From positions 44,375 through 108,374 of the forward strand of contig NZ_JQDZ01000103.1 of assembly GCF_000764205.1 (NCBI RefSeq): a DNA stretch of 64,000 nt. Reading direction: 5' to 3'. Every line of letters begins with the position of its first letter. Position 1 is the stretch's first letter. The notes beneath the pieces are model-generated. The model ran no database searches, was not told the DNA's origin, and was given only the letters and a program-made list of their open reading frames with translations. A program made the translations under genes and the position numbers. Shown piece after piece: positions 45,706-54,733 of the stretch. The DNA comes from Thalassotalea sp. ND16A (lineage in GTDB: Bacteria > Pseudomonadota > Gammaproteobacteria > Enterobacterales > Alteromonadaceae).

Positions 45706-47088
45706 ATGAACAAAATAAAACCCTCTGTGCTTATTGCCGATGATGATACCCGGGTTATTACCGCGTTAAAGTTATTATTAAAGGCGGAAAATTATCTGGT
45801 AACTGCGGTCACTTCGCCAGCGGCATTACTGCAAGAGTTAAAGCTAAATGATTTTTCCGTTATTTTAATGGATTTAAATTATCAAAAAGATACCACCTCA
45901 GGCCGGGAGGGGCTGCAACTTATCCGCGAAATACGGACGCTTGACGAATCTTTGCCTATTGTGGTGATGACAGGCTATGGCAGTGTCGATATCGCCGTCG
46001 AGGCGATGAAACTAGGAGCGTCTGACTTTGTCCAAAAACCTTGGGGCAACGATAGATTATTAACCATTTTACAAGCCCAAATTCATATTCAACAAATTGA
46101 AAAGAAAGGATTTAAACTCGCGCAAGAAAATGCCTTATTAAAAGCCCAAGCGACAACGCCGAGCACAAATATTATTGCTCAATCGTTAGTGATGCAGCAG
46201 TTGTTGGCTCAACTGGAAAAACTGGCTCACAGCGACATGAATATATTATTTACCGGTGAAAATGGCACCGGCAAAAGCATGTTCGCCGACTATTTGCACC
46301 ATTGCTCGATGCGTACCAGTAACAGCTTCATTTCGGTGAACATGGGTGCGATCAGTGAAAGTTTGTTTGAAAGTGAAATGTTTGGTCACGTAAAAGGGGC
46401 ATTCACCGATGCCAAAGAAAACCGTATCGGACGTTTTGAACTGGCTGAAGGCGGGACGATATTTTTGGATGAAATAGCCAACATTCCGCTTTCTCAACAA
46501 GCCAAGTTATTAAGAGTATTAGAAGAACGTCGCTTTGAAAAAGTAGGCAGTTCTAAAACTCAACAAATTGATGTTCGCCTGGTGTCAGCAACCAATGCCG
46601 CATTAGAGCAGTTAATTAGCCAGGGCAAGTTTCGTCAAGACCTGCTGTATCGGTTAAATACCATTGAAATCAACATTCCAGCATTAAGGGAACGGGTTGA
46701 CGATATTATGCCGCTGGCGCAGCACTTTTTATCATTGTACGCCAAGAAATACCGCCTGCCTGAACAAACGCTTTCAGAGGAGGCGGTGTTTGCTTTAAAC
46801 AATTATGCCTGGCCGGGAAATATTCGCGAACTGAGTCATATGATGGAGCGCGCTATTTTTCTCAGCCAAGATCAGCGGATAAATCTTAGCGATCTTGGTT
46901 GGCAACAACCGAGTAATAACGATAAAACTGCGAATTTTGACATCAGTAACGCCAGCCTGGATGCCATTGAAAAGCATATTATAATTGAGCGTTTATCACG
47001 TTTTCAGCATGACTGTCATAAAACCGCAGATTCACTGGGCTTGAGTAGAAGCTCTTATTATCGACGTTTAGAGAAGCACAACCTTTAA
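45706..47088 (+). CDS. NtrC-type sigma-54-dependent response regulator
   Basis: A 460-residue activator. Receiver: ADDD and phospho-acceptor D56 in ILMDLNY, with a Lys in FVQKPW. The AAA+ domain has Walker A GENGTGKS (184-191), GAFTDA at 231-236, Walker B IFLDEIA and the Arg-finger region. The C-terminal Fis-type HTH is DCHKTADSLGLSRSSYYRRL. The sigma-54 contact loop reads GAFTDA where the consensus is GAFTGA. ATG 45706 is chosen; TTG 45694 lies too close to the GGAG. Likely target: the palindromes at 40893-40941. The kinase follows 4 bp downstream. Confidence 0.92.
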   Translation: MNKIKPSVLIADDDTRVITALKLLLKAENYLVTAVTSPAALLQELKLNDFSVILMDLNYQKDTTSGREGLQLIREIRTLDESLPIVVMTGYGSVDIAVEAMKLGASDFVQKPWGNDRLLTILQAQIHIQQIEKKGFKLAQENALLKAQATTPSTNIIAQSLVMQQLLAQLEKLAHSDMNILFTGENGTGKSMFADYLHHCSMRTSNSFISVNMGAISESLFESEMFGHVKGAFTDAKENRIGRFELAEGGTIFLDEIANIPLSQQAKLLRVLEERRFEKVGSSKTQQIDVRLVSATNAALEQLISQGKFRQDLLYRLNTIEINIPALRERVDDIMPLAQHFLSLYAKKYRLPEQTLSEEAVFALNNYAWPGNIRELSHMMERAIFLSQDQRINLSDLGWQQPSNNDKTANFDISNASLDAIEKHIIIERLSRFQHDCHKTADSLGLSRSSYYRRLEKHNL

Positions 47089-47092
47089 TACC

Positions 47093-48511
47093 ATGATGAA
47101 AAATAATAAAGCTAACCGGGACATAAGTTTTGAAAACAAATTGTTGCGGCTGGCGTTGTTTACCGGTTTATTGCCAACGGTATTTTTATTTTATGCCTTA
47201 TATGCCCATGAATTATCACTGTATTTAAAAATCATGTTGCTGTTTTTTGTGTTAGTCAGCGTGTTTTATTGTGCATTTACTATTCGTCAAAAAGTCATTT
47301 TTCAGTTGAGAACATCAGCCAACCTAATCACCGCCATGCAAGCTGGTGATCATTCTCTGCGTGCCCATCAGGAGGCTGCAACAGGCGCTTTAAATGAATA
47401 TAATCAGGTATTTAATCAGCTCTCAAGCGCCCTGGCTGAACAACAATTAATCAGCAAAGAAAAACAGGTACTACTATACAAGGTGATTGCCCAAATCGAT
47501 GTCGCCATTATTGCCGTCGATAATAAAGGCAGTATCAGCTTAATGAATCCAAGCGCGGAAAAGCTGTTTAGCTGTCGATTTGAGCAAATGCAAGGCTGGC
47601 CGATTAACACCTTAGGACTGCAAGATATTTTATCTGGTGAACATCGAAAAGTAATTGAATTTGAAATCAAAGAACATAAGAAAAAAGTCTTTATTCATAC
47701 CGATGAGTATTTTGAAAAGGGTATTAAACAACAACTTATTTTTATTACCGATATACAAAACCTGTTGCGTGAGGAAGAACGACAAGCATGGCAAAAGTTA
47801 TTACGCGTATTAAGTCATGAAATCAACAATTCTCTGGCACCAATAGCTTCTATTAGTGAAACCCTAACTCGCTTACTGGCAAACGATAGCGCTTTGGCTG
47901 ATAGCACTTTGGCAGACCGCACTTTGACAGGCCGCACTTTGACAGACCGCACTTTGACAGAGAGTAATGCTGAATTGGTTGCCGACTTGCAAGAAGGCTT
48001 GTTGGTTATCACTGAACGTGCCAATTCGCTGAATATTTTTCTGCAGCGCTATCAACAACTCAGTCGATTACCGGTACCCGATAAAAGCCTATTTGCGCTG
48101 CAACCTTTGCTGAGCTCCATGGCGTTGCTGTTCGAGCAAGACAATATTCAGTTTAATGGTGAGCCGTTTGATATTTATGCGGACGAAAGTCAACTGCAAC
48201 AAGTATTGGTTAATTTAATTAAAAATGCTCAGCAAGCGATGGTAGATGTTCCCGACGGGATCATTGCGGTTTCATGGCAACACAAAGCTGACGCCATCGA
48301 AATCAAAATAACCGATGAAGGCAGCGGCATTAATAATGTGGATAACTTGTTTGTGCCCTTTTATACCACCAAAACCGATGGCAGCGGCATTGGCCTGGTG
48401 CTAAGTCGACAAATCATTAGCAACCACGGCGGCGATTTAACCATTAGCAATCGAGTAGACAAAATTGGCGCTATTGCGACCATATATTTACCTTTCAGTC
48501 ATTCACAATGA
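47093..48511 (+). CDS. NtrY-like sensor histidine kinase
   Basis: A 472-residue kinase. Two N-terminal TMs (about 17-37 and 45-64) with a very short loop, so the signal is probably sensed in the membrane or cytosol. Then a HAMP-like linker, a PAS domain (VIAQIDVAIIAVDNKGSISLMNPSAEKLF), H-box VLSHEINNSLAPI (H242), N-box VLVNLIKNAQQAM, G1 ITDEGSGI and G2 GSGIGLVLSRQI. Residues 265-289 are five copies of a 5-residue repeat (LADxT / LTDRT type) encoded by 15-bp units, inserted in the dimerisation helix region. Cognate partner of the NtrC-type regulator. Confidence 0.9.
   Translation: MMKNNKANRDISFENKLLRLALFTGLLPTVFLFYALYAHELSLYLKIMLLFFVLVSVFYCAFTIRQKVIFQLRTSANLITAMQAGDHSLRAHQEAATGALNEYNQVFNQLSSALAEQQLISKEKQVLLYKVIAQIDVAIIAVDNKGSISLMNPSAEKLFSCRFEQMQGWPINTLGLQDILSGEHRKVIEFEIKEHKKKVFIHTDEYFEKGIKQQLIFITDIQNLLREEERQAWQKLLRVLSHEINNSLAPIASISETLTRLLANDSALADSTLADRTLTGRTLTDRTLTESNAELVADLQEGLLVITERANSLNIFLQRYQQLSRLPVPDKSLFALQPLLSSMALLFEQDNIQFNGEPFDIYADESQLQQVLVNLIKNAQQAMVDVPDGIIAVSWQHKADAIEIKITDEGSGINNVDNLFVPFYTTKTDGSGIGLVLSRQIISNHGGDLTISNRVDKIGAIATIYLPFSHSQ
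47885..47959 (+). repeat. 15-bp tandem repeat inside the kinase gene
   Basis: Five units of 15 bp; the last three are GACCGCACTTTGACA with one substitution (GG at the start of unit 4). The period keeps the frame, so copy-number change would lengthen or shorten the protein by five residues. Confidence 0.93.
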
Positions 48512-48539
48512 CGGCTGTTCAGCTGGTGAGGTTAACACA

Positions 48540-49466
48540 TTATTCCAGTCGCCCCTTTTGCGGTTGGATTGCTTGCGGCAACTCGGTCTCGCCCAGAACT
48601 TCTAACAAGTTGATCTCAGTGGTACGGGTCATCGCACTCAAAGCTAAGTCGTTGGTTGATAAGCCAAATGGTTCTTCTAACTCTTCACTCAAAGCATCGA
48701 GGCCAAAAAAGGTGTAGGCAACGATGGCGCAAAATAACGGAGTGACCAGGCCCTGAGAAGCGACGATGCCAAAGGGTAAGATAAAACAGTAAAGGTATGC
48801 CGTGCGCTGCACCAGTAACATATATGCAAACGGCAATGGCGTGTTCTGAATGCGCTCGCATGCTGCCTGAACCGAGCCCATTGAGGTAATGTGATCGTCG
48901 AGGCTCTGCAGTAAAAAATCTGACAGCAGCTTTTTGTGTCGGCAGGTTCCCAGCTTTCGCCCCATCAGGCGCAATAAACAATCTGCCAGATTCTGAGATT
49001 GACGCAGCGGTTCAATGTCTTCTGCTTCGACATATTTTCCTATATCGTCCCAGGGATCTGATTTTCTCAACTGATGCCTTAGTGCATGATTAAAGGCAAT
49101 GGTCAGATATACCATGCGTCTTTGAACTTCAGCGCCCCCCTCCGCCTTACCGTCAATGTAAGAGGTTACCTGACGAGATAAGCTGCGGGAGTCTACAATT
49201 AGCTGTCCCCATTGCTTACGAGCTTCCCACCAACGGTCATAACAGGCATTGTTTCTAAAGCCAAGAAATAGCGATAATGCAAGCCCCAATAAAGCCAAAG
49301 GCGCCAGGGTAAAATCGGGAAATATCGAAGGGTAATAATATTGAGCAGCGGCAACTGCCACGCCAAGCAAGGTGACAAAAATTATCTGCGGCAGAATAAG
49401 CGGCACCACGGAGCCACGAATAACAAAAAACAGCTGTAATGCATTGGGTTTATCACGAACAATCAT
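48540..49466 (-). CDS. Bestrophin family ion channel (UPF0187)
   Basis: A 308-residue membrane protein. LFFVIRGSVVPLILPQIIFVTLLGVAVAAA near the N-terminus, LALSLFLGFRNNACYDRWWEARKQWGQLIVDSR (the family core) and PLFCAIVAYTFFGLDALSEELEEPFG near the C-terminus identify a bacterial bestrophin homologue, which forms pentameric channels in the inner membrane. AGGAG lies 6 nt before the ATG. Convergent with the kinase gene, only 28 bp apart. Confidence 0.9.
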   Translation of the reverse strand: MIVRDKPNALQLFFVIRGSVVPLILPQIIFVTLLGVAVAAAQYYYPSIFPDFTLAPLALLGLALSLFLGFRNNACYDRWWEARKQWGQLIVDSRSLSRQVTSYIDGKAEGGAEVQRRMVYLTIAFNHALRHQLRKSDPWDDIGKYVEAEDIEPLRQSQNLADCLLRLMGRKLGTCRHKKLLSDFLLQSLDDHITSMGSVQAACERIQNTPLPFAYMLLVQRTAYLYCFILPFGIVASQGLVTPLFCAIVAYTFFGLDALSEELEEPFGLSTNDLALSAMTRTTEINLLEVLGETELPQAIQPQKGRLE

Positions 49467-49588
49467 AAGTATCTCCTACTTGAATATAGCAACTGTACCG
49501 ACAAACAAGGTATAAAGGCAACCGTCTACTGACCATTCAGTTCGTTATTAGCGATGTATCACCCCGCCGCAAAAATTCATCGAATGAG

Positions 49589-51754
49589 CTAATTGTAGTC
49601 GCTAGTTGTTCGCATAATATCCGAAGCAGACTGAGTTAACTGAGTGAAGATCACGCCGTTATTATTGCTGTCAAAATCACTGTTTACCGGGCTTTGTGTC
49701 CATCCATCTACGGCTTTTGATTGAAAAGAATATTCTCGTAAGCCCGGGGCTTTTTCATTTGATAAACACACTAAGCCTTTATCGGTGAGCTTTAAATTTA
49801 GCTTCCTGTCGATAAAGCTTGGCTGGCAAGATAAGGCAATTGGTTGCGGCTCAGTATTTAAGGATGAAAATTGCAGCACTTGGCCACTGTCATTGGCAAT
49901 AAAATAGTAATTTTGATCTATCGCCGAGTACAGTCCGCCTTGGTAACCTGATGGCAGAGATGCCAGTTTATTATTGCTAATGTTATAACGCATCAGCTGC
50001 CAATCATTATTTTTGATGGTGGAAAAAATCAGATTATCTTCATCTTGCCAACTCGCGCCGGCAATGGCGATATTATCCAGCGGCAGCAGCCTGATGTTTG
50101 CTGAACTCAATTCAGCGATAAAGATTTGATTATCGGCTAAAATCATTAACTGGCTGTCATTGGCTGAAAACGCGAGTTGATAGAGCTTTACCGGATCATT
50201 AAAAAAGGTCAGCTGTGAGCTGTTATTGCTCGATAAATTTGATAAATAAACTTCCGCCGTGGTTGAACGCTTTGACACGAAGGCGTATTGCGAAGAATTA
50301 TTTGCCAATGCGGGTAAATAATCCATCACCGTTGAGTTGTCTAACACGATTTGTTGTGGTTGCGATTGAGGTTCCAAGTTAGCTGATATTAGCTCACGAT
50401 AATGAATATCTCGATTCAATAAGTAAGAGACAAACGCATAATCTTCGCCATTATTAATTCGTGAAACCTGCTTAATCCGTGAAGTATTACTCGCCAGCAC
50501 CGCAAGCTTTTGCCCGGCAAGACTGCTTTGCCATATCTCAAAGGCAGGATGGGGTGAGGGGTGAATGATGCTGTTGTTATCATGGTGCCAAATGACTGAG
50601 CGCATCAGATAAGGCAATTGTATCGTTTGCGTTAAGGTGCTGCTGGCAATGTCTAACGTGTAAATGCGAGTTTGCGGGGCAAATTCGCTATTGAGCAGCA
50701 CTAAGCTTTCGCCATTAGGGGATATGTCAAAACTGTAATTGCCCCTGCCACGGGTGATCGGCTGGTTAATGATATCTTTTTCATTATTAGACAAATTCAC
50801 TCGAAAAACTTGATAACCGTGAGTCTTAGACTGGCGATCATTAAAATAAAGGTACTTACCGTCAGGTGAAAAGACAAAATACGGATTACTATTGCGACTG
50901 CATTCGCTGATCGGCTGCCAATTGTCACTATTGGCTAACTTACCAGTCTCGCCCCAATAAATCATACAAACGTTATTATGTTGATACAAAAATGCCAGTT
51001 TGTCTGTGGTCGGGGACCAAATTGGTCTACTGATATTGGCCTGTGCATGGCTGATCGATTGGTGAGAGTGATTGCTTAAATTTTCAATGTTGATATGCCG
51101 CTTTTTACTCAACGATTCTTTCGTGTAAGCAACCATAGCCGCATTGGGAGAAACGGCAGGATAAAGTTCAATCCCCACTTGCCGAGTCAACGGTTTGAAG
51201 GCTTTGGTTTGTACTACTGTGGTAGAGTCAAATTTCAATGCATAGAAAATGATCGAGAGCGTTAACACCATAAAGATAATCAAGAGATGTGTCTTATGCT
51301 TATTAGTTACGCTTGGCGCTGGTGTATTTTTCTCGAGATTAGTCGACTGAGTTACCCGTTCTTGGGGTTTATTACTGATATTATTGCTGATGTTGTTGGC
51401 TTGTGGCAATGACTCATTATTGAAAGTGTTTAACATTTCATCAGTGGCGCTAAACTCGGCAACCATACGATAGCCCTTGCGCGGTACGGTAATAATAAAC
51501 TGTGGGTTTTTCGGCTCATCTGCTAATACTTTTCTGACTTTCACCAGGGTGCGGCTAATAGCATTTTCGGTCACTATGGTCCCGGTCCAGACGCATTCCA
51601 TTAATTCATCTTTGCTGATCAATCGTTGACTATTTTGACAAAAAAACACTAATAGCTCATACACTTTAGGTGCTAAATCAATGGTTTCTTCACCGCGATA
51701 GAGCTGTTGATTATGAGTATCGATACAAATGTCGTTGAACTGCAAATAGCGCAA
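49589..51754 (-). CDS. CadC/ToxR-like transmembrane regulator with beta-propeller sensor
   Basis: A 721-residue protein. Residues 1-100 are an OmpR-type winged helix (LAPKVYELLVFFCQNSQRLISKDELMECVW, VTENAISRTLVKVRKVL, FIITVPRKGYR). A polar Asn-rich linker leads to one TM (about 156-175). The periplasmic part (about 540 residues) has repeated blades such as FVFSPDGKYLYFND and SFDISPNGESLVLLN, a TolB/WD40-like propeller. It starts with TTG (GGA upstream). Divergent from the DJ-1/PfpI gene at 52026, its most likely target. Confidence 0.85.
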   Translation of the reverse strand: MRYLQFNDICIDTHNQQLYRGEETIDLAPKVYELLVFFCQNSQRLISKDELMECVWTGTIVTENAISRTLVKVRKVLADEPKNPQFIITVPRKGYRMVAEFSATDEMLNTFNNESLPQANNISNNISNKPQERVTQSTNLEKNTPAPSVTNKHKTHLLIIFMVLTLSIIFYALKFDSTTVVQTKAFKPLTRQVGIELYPAVSPNAAMVAYTKESLSKKRHINIENLSNHSHQSISHAQANISRPIWSPTTDKLAFLYQHNNVCMIYWGETGKLANSDNWQPISECSRNSNPYFVFSPDGKYLYFNDRQSKTHGYQVFRVNLSNNEKDIINQPITRGRGNYSFDISPNGESLVLLNSEFAPQTRIYTLDIASSTLTQTIQLPYLMRSVIWHHDNNSIIHPSPHPAFEIWQSSLAGQKLAVLASNTSRIKQVSRINNGEDYAFVSYLLNRDIHYRELISANLEPQSQPQQIVLDNSTVMDYLPALANNSSQYAFVSKRSTTAEVYLSNLSSNNSSQLTFFNDPVKLYQLAFSANDSQLMILADNQIFIAELSSANIRLLPLDNIAIAGASWQDEDNLIFSTIKNNDWQLMRYNISNNKLASLPSGYQGGLYSAIDQNYYFIANDSGQVLQFSSLNTEPQPIALSCQPSFIDRKLNLKLTDKGLVCLSNEKAPGLREYSFQSKAVDGWTQSPVNSDFDSNNNGVIFTQLTQSASDIMRTTSDYN

Positions 51755-52025
51755 AGTATGTTCCAGGCTTGTTATTAATATTGTTGATCAGCTTGCTAAC
51801 TATAGTACTGCACTTTAATTTAGTTATTAAGCTATATATATGCCAAATAACGGATTCATTTGTAACAAAATCAACGCCCTACTTGGCTGCAACGATGCCA
51901 GTCACAACTTGGTCACAACTTAATCCTAACTACAGCTTAATAATCACCTCACTTTCATTACTTTTTTGCCGTGTTTATTTACTCTGCTCTAAGCAACACC
52001 TAAACAATAAATTATGGAGTAACTG

Positions 52026-52829
52026 ATGAAGGCATTTTTACACACCGCTATTGGTAAAGATTATCGACAATTTCAACACTATATTTGGCCGCTACTACTG
52101 TATTTTTTTAGCACTTTTACTTTTGCCAACAGTGCCTTAAGCAATAATGTACAAGCGCAAACCCAAGTACTAGCAAAGCAGGGAAAAATATTAATCATCA
52201 TTTCCAGCGATCAACACGGGTTTTGGCTACCTGAAGTATTAGAGCCATATCGGTTGTTAGCCGATGCCGGCTATGCCATAGATATTGCCAGCCCACTCGG
52301 TGGTGACGGTTATGCCAGAGGTGTATCCAGGTTATCAAAAGAGCAGCAGAACTGGTTTAACAATGCAGATTTAAAGCAGCAATTGCAACAAACAAAACCC
52401 TTATCAGCAGTGGTCGCAACAGCATATTTAGCCGTATATTTTGCCGGGGGTTCCGGGCCTATGTTTGATTTAGTAAACAATAAGCAAGCGATGGCAATTA
52501 CCCGAGATATTTATGAAGCAGGCGGTATCGTATCGGCCGATTGCCATGGGCCGGCAGCATTAATCAATGTCACGCTTGCCAATGGTCAACGGTTAATCGC
52601 TGGTAAAAAGCTTACCGCAAAAGCCAATATTGAAGAAGGCAGCTGGGCAAGAAACAACTATCCGTTCTTACTCGAAGATAAAATTGCTGATGTAGGCGGT
52701 TTATATAGCGCTAAAGGCAAGAATCAGGTTCATGTTGTGGTTGACAGACGATTAATCACTGGACAAAACCCTGCCTCGGCATTACCTATGGCAAAACGTT
52801 TACTTGCGCAACTGGCAAAGCGAAACTAG
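52026..52829 (+). CDS. DJ-1/PfpI family protein with N-terminal export signal
   Basis: A 267-residue protein. An N-terminal extension with a hydrophobic core (IWPLLLYFFSTFTFANSA) looks like a signal peptide. The rest is a class I glutamine amidotransferase-like fold: GKILIIISSDQHG, LAVYFAGGSGPMFDL and the nucleophile elbow SADCHGPAAL with the reactive Cys. This is the Hsp31-like group (glyoxalase III/chaperone/deglycase claims in relatives), but a secreted location is unusual. GGAG lies 6 nt before the ATG. Divergent from the CadC-like regulator across a 271-bp gap without other genes. Confidence 0.82.
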   Translation: MKAFLHTAIGKDYRQFQHYIWPLLLYFFSTFTFANSALSNNVQAQTQVLAKQGKILIIISSDQHGFWLPEVLEPYRLLADAGYAIDIASPLGGDGYARGVSRLSKEQQNWFNNADLKQQLQQTKPLSAVVATAYLAVYFAGGSGPMFDLVNNKQAMAITRDIYEAGGIVSADCHGPAALINVTLANGQRLIAGKKLTAKANIEEGSWARNNYPFLLEDKIADVGGLYSAKGKNQVHVVVDRRLITGQNPASALPMAKRLLAQLAKRN

Positions 52830-52864
52830 GTGTCTGATTCGAGTCGACAGCATAAGTAAAAAGT

Positions 52865-52904
52865 CCCCAGTAAGTGGATGTCCAACTATTGGGGTTCACT
52901 TCAG
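52865..52904. other. Hairpin downstream of the DJ-1 gene, possible terminator or IS3-type end
   Basis: CCCCAgTA...GGA / TCC...TAtTGGGG imperfect stem at 52865-52894. On the minus strand it is followed by CTTTTTAC and could terminate the GntR-type gene. The stretch TGTCCAACTATTGGGGTTCA also resembles terminal sequence of IS3-family elements. Neither reading is certain. Confidence 0.35.
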
Positions 52905-52940
52905 ATTACTGAGGTATTTTTTAATGGTTGGTTTAACGAA

Positions 52941-53843
52941 TTACTTCAGTCCGTGCACCGACCGCAACAGGGTTTCCTTCGCCGTATTTAAGTGCGTTTC
53001 CATAGCGGCAATCACACCAGAAGTATTGTGTGCCAGCAACTGCGTGATTATCTCTATATGTTCTTCTAGGGCAACAACATTACGCTCTAACTCATCACCT
53101 TTGTCCCATTGATAATGGTAGTGACAAATTAAAGATACCACATCAAAAAATTGCATAAAAAAACGATTTTCAGAAGCTCGTTGAATGATGAAATGAAACT
53201 CTCGGTCTAACTCACTAAGCTCGGTATAACGGTTCTCCACATCGGCAAGAACCTCATTATGCTTGTCCAGTAATAGTGACAACTCTTGCCAAACCTCATC
53301 ACGTTGAGCAGTCGACAGCAATTTGGTAATTGAGCTCATTTCCAGAATGCGACGGAACTCAATCAGTTCTAGCGCAAATTTTTCATCAAATTCAACCATT
53401 TGCCATTTTGCTCTGGGACTCTTATCGATCAGACCAAATCGCGAGAACTTGATCAAAAACTCTCTTACGGTAATGGTGTTGCAACCTGATGACTTGGCCA
53501 GTTCGAGCTCAGAGAATTTGTCTCCAGGTAAAAGTTTACCGTGATGAATTAGGTTGAGGAAGTACTTTTCGATGATTTCTTCTTTCGACGAGACACTATT
53601 GCTGGTATCAAAATAATCACTTGCTTGTGGCGCTCTAACTACCTGTTTTTGCGAACCTTCAATGGTAATAATACCTTTCTTTTCCAATTCAGCTAATGCA
53701 GTTCGAATCGTAGTTCGGCTAACATTGAGTTTTTTTGCCAGGGTATTATCTTTCAAATAAACGGTACTATCATCAGAAAAGTCGACCAACGACGCTAATA
53801 TACCATTTACTGTTTCCTGAATAAGATGACTATGAACACTCAC
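52941..53843 (-). CDS. GntR/FadR-family regulator with two HTH domains
   Basis: A 300-residue regulator. A first winged helix (TLAKKLNVSRTTIRTALAELEKKGIITIEG, about 32-65) is followed by a second one of the same class (FSELELAKSSGCNTITVREFLIKFSRFGLI, about 107-137), then an FCD-type all-helical ligand domain (EFRRILEMSSITKL, LDREFHFIIQRASEN, ALEEHIEIITQLL). FadR/GntR proteins normally have one HTH. GTG start, with AAGG about 9 nt upstream. The ligand is unknown; FCD domains often bind small carboxylates. Confidence 0.83.
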   Translation of the reverse strand: MSVHSHLIQETVNGILASLVDFSDDSTVYLKDNTLAKKLNVSRTTIRTALAELEKKGIITIEGSQKQVVRAPQASDYFDTSNSVSSKEEIIEKYFLNLIHHGKLLPGDKFSELELAKSSGCNTITVREFLIKFSRFGLIDKSPRAKWQMVEFDEKFALELIEFRRILEMSSITKLLSTAQRDEVWQELSLLLDKHNEVLADVENRYTELSELDREFHFIIQRASENRFFMQFFDVVSLICHYHYQWDKGDELERNVVALEEHIEIITQLLAHNTSGVIAAMETHLNTAKETLLRSVHGLK

Positions 53844-54018
53844 GCTGACTTACCTTTTTAGTATCAATTTTAATTTATCGGAAATCAGCATACCTTAAGG
53901 TGCTGTTTATTTATAGTAACAAAGAATAAATTTTGATTTCACTAAAAAATCTGTTTTTTTCACATAAAGACAGGTCACCAAAAACAGGCGAAACAGATAG
54001 GTTTGTGTTACTTAAAAG

Positions 54019-54522
54019 TTAACCTAAAAAGATTTCATGATTGCCAGCAACCTTCAGCTCAGGGTGTTTCACCACTACTTTTTTTAATTCTCTAACTTGC
54101 CGAGAGCCCAGTTCCACCAGTAATACATATTTGCCGGATTCAATTTCTTCTTTGATCAATTCAGGATTGACATTGCTGCGGGTGTTAATGATCAAACTGC
54201 TATCCGGTTTCATGATAAAAACAAAAAATAATACGATGGTAGAAACTGCGCACCAAACCATTAAAAATAACGTAAAAGCCAATAAATAACTCAATATTGC
54301 AATACCTACAATGACTGATAACGCAATCAATAAGCCGTATTCGCCACGTAACAAAGAGCTAAAAATTTCATCTTTTACCGGCATAAAGGTCTCTAGGTGA
54401 TGAGTACCCTGATCTTTTGAAATAAGGTGAATTTGAGGTTTGGTGAAGCCGTGGTTTTCAAGCTCAGCCGTGACTAGCTTCAATTCATCGATGTCATCAC
54501 AAATGTAGAAGTGTCTTTGCAT
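54019..54522 (-). CDS. Small inner-membrane protein of unknown function
   Basis: A 167-residue protein. ATG 54522 (MQRHFYICDDIDEL) is preferred; longer starts lie within an AT-rich leader. The N-terminal 50 residues (HFYICDDIDELKLVTAELENHGFTKPQIHLIS) look like an alpha/beta segment of the general-stress/DUF1269 type. Two TMs follow (about 62-80 and 83-105), then a cytosolic beta-alpha tail (YVLLVELGSRQVRELKKVV). It is similar in layout to proteins annotated as permease- or stress-related, but no function can be given. Confidence 0.65.
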   Translation of the reverse strand: MQRHFYICDDIDELKLVTAELENHGFTKPQIHLISKDQGTHHLETFMPVKDEIFSSLLRGEYGLLIALSVIVGIAILSYLLAFTLFLMVWCAVSTIVLFFVFIMKPDSSLIINTRSNVNPELIKEEIESGKYVLLVELGSRQVRELKKVVVKHPELKVAGNHEIFLG

Positions 54523-54701
54523 AAATTCCATCTCTAATTGCAAACAAATTCCCTAGTTAAAAATTATGGTGCATATCTAGGAAAGATCAAATATATCGAG
54601 AAGTGCTGTTAGAATTTCGCGAGGTTAAAACCTCGCCAACGGGGAATACGATAAAGTATTTGGTACGGCCGGATATAATGCGAGGATAAAACCCCGCCAA
54701 C

Positions 54702-54733
54702 AAAAAAAATAGGACACTATATAGTGTCCTATT
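54702..54733 (-). terminator. Terminator of the CsrB-like RNA
   Basis: Perfect 26-bp palindrome at 54708-54733 (arms AATAGGACACTAT / ATAGTGTCCTATT). On the minus strand it is followed by a run of T's (54709-54702). Confidence 0.88.
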
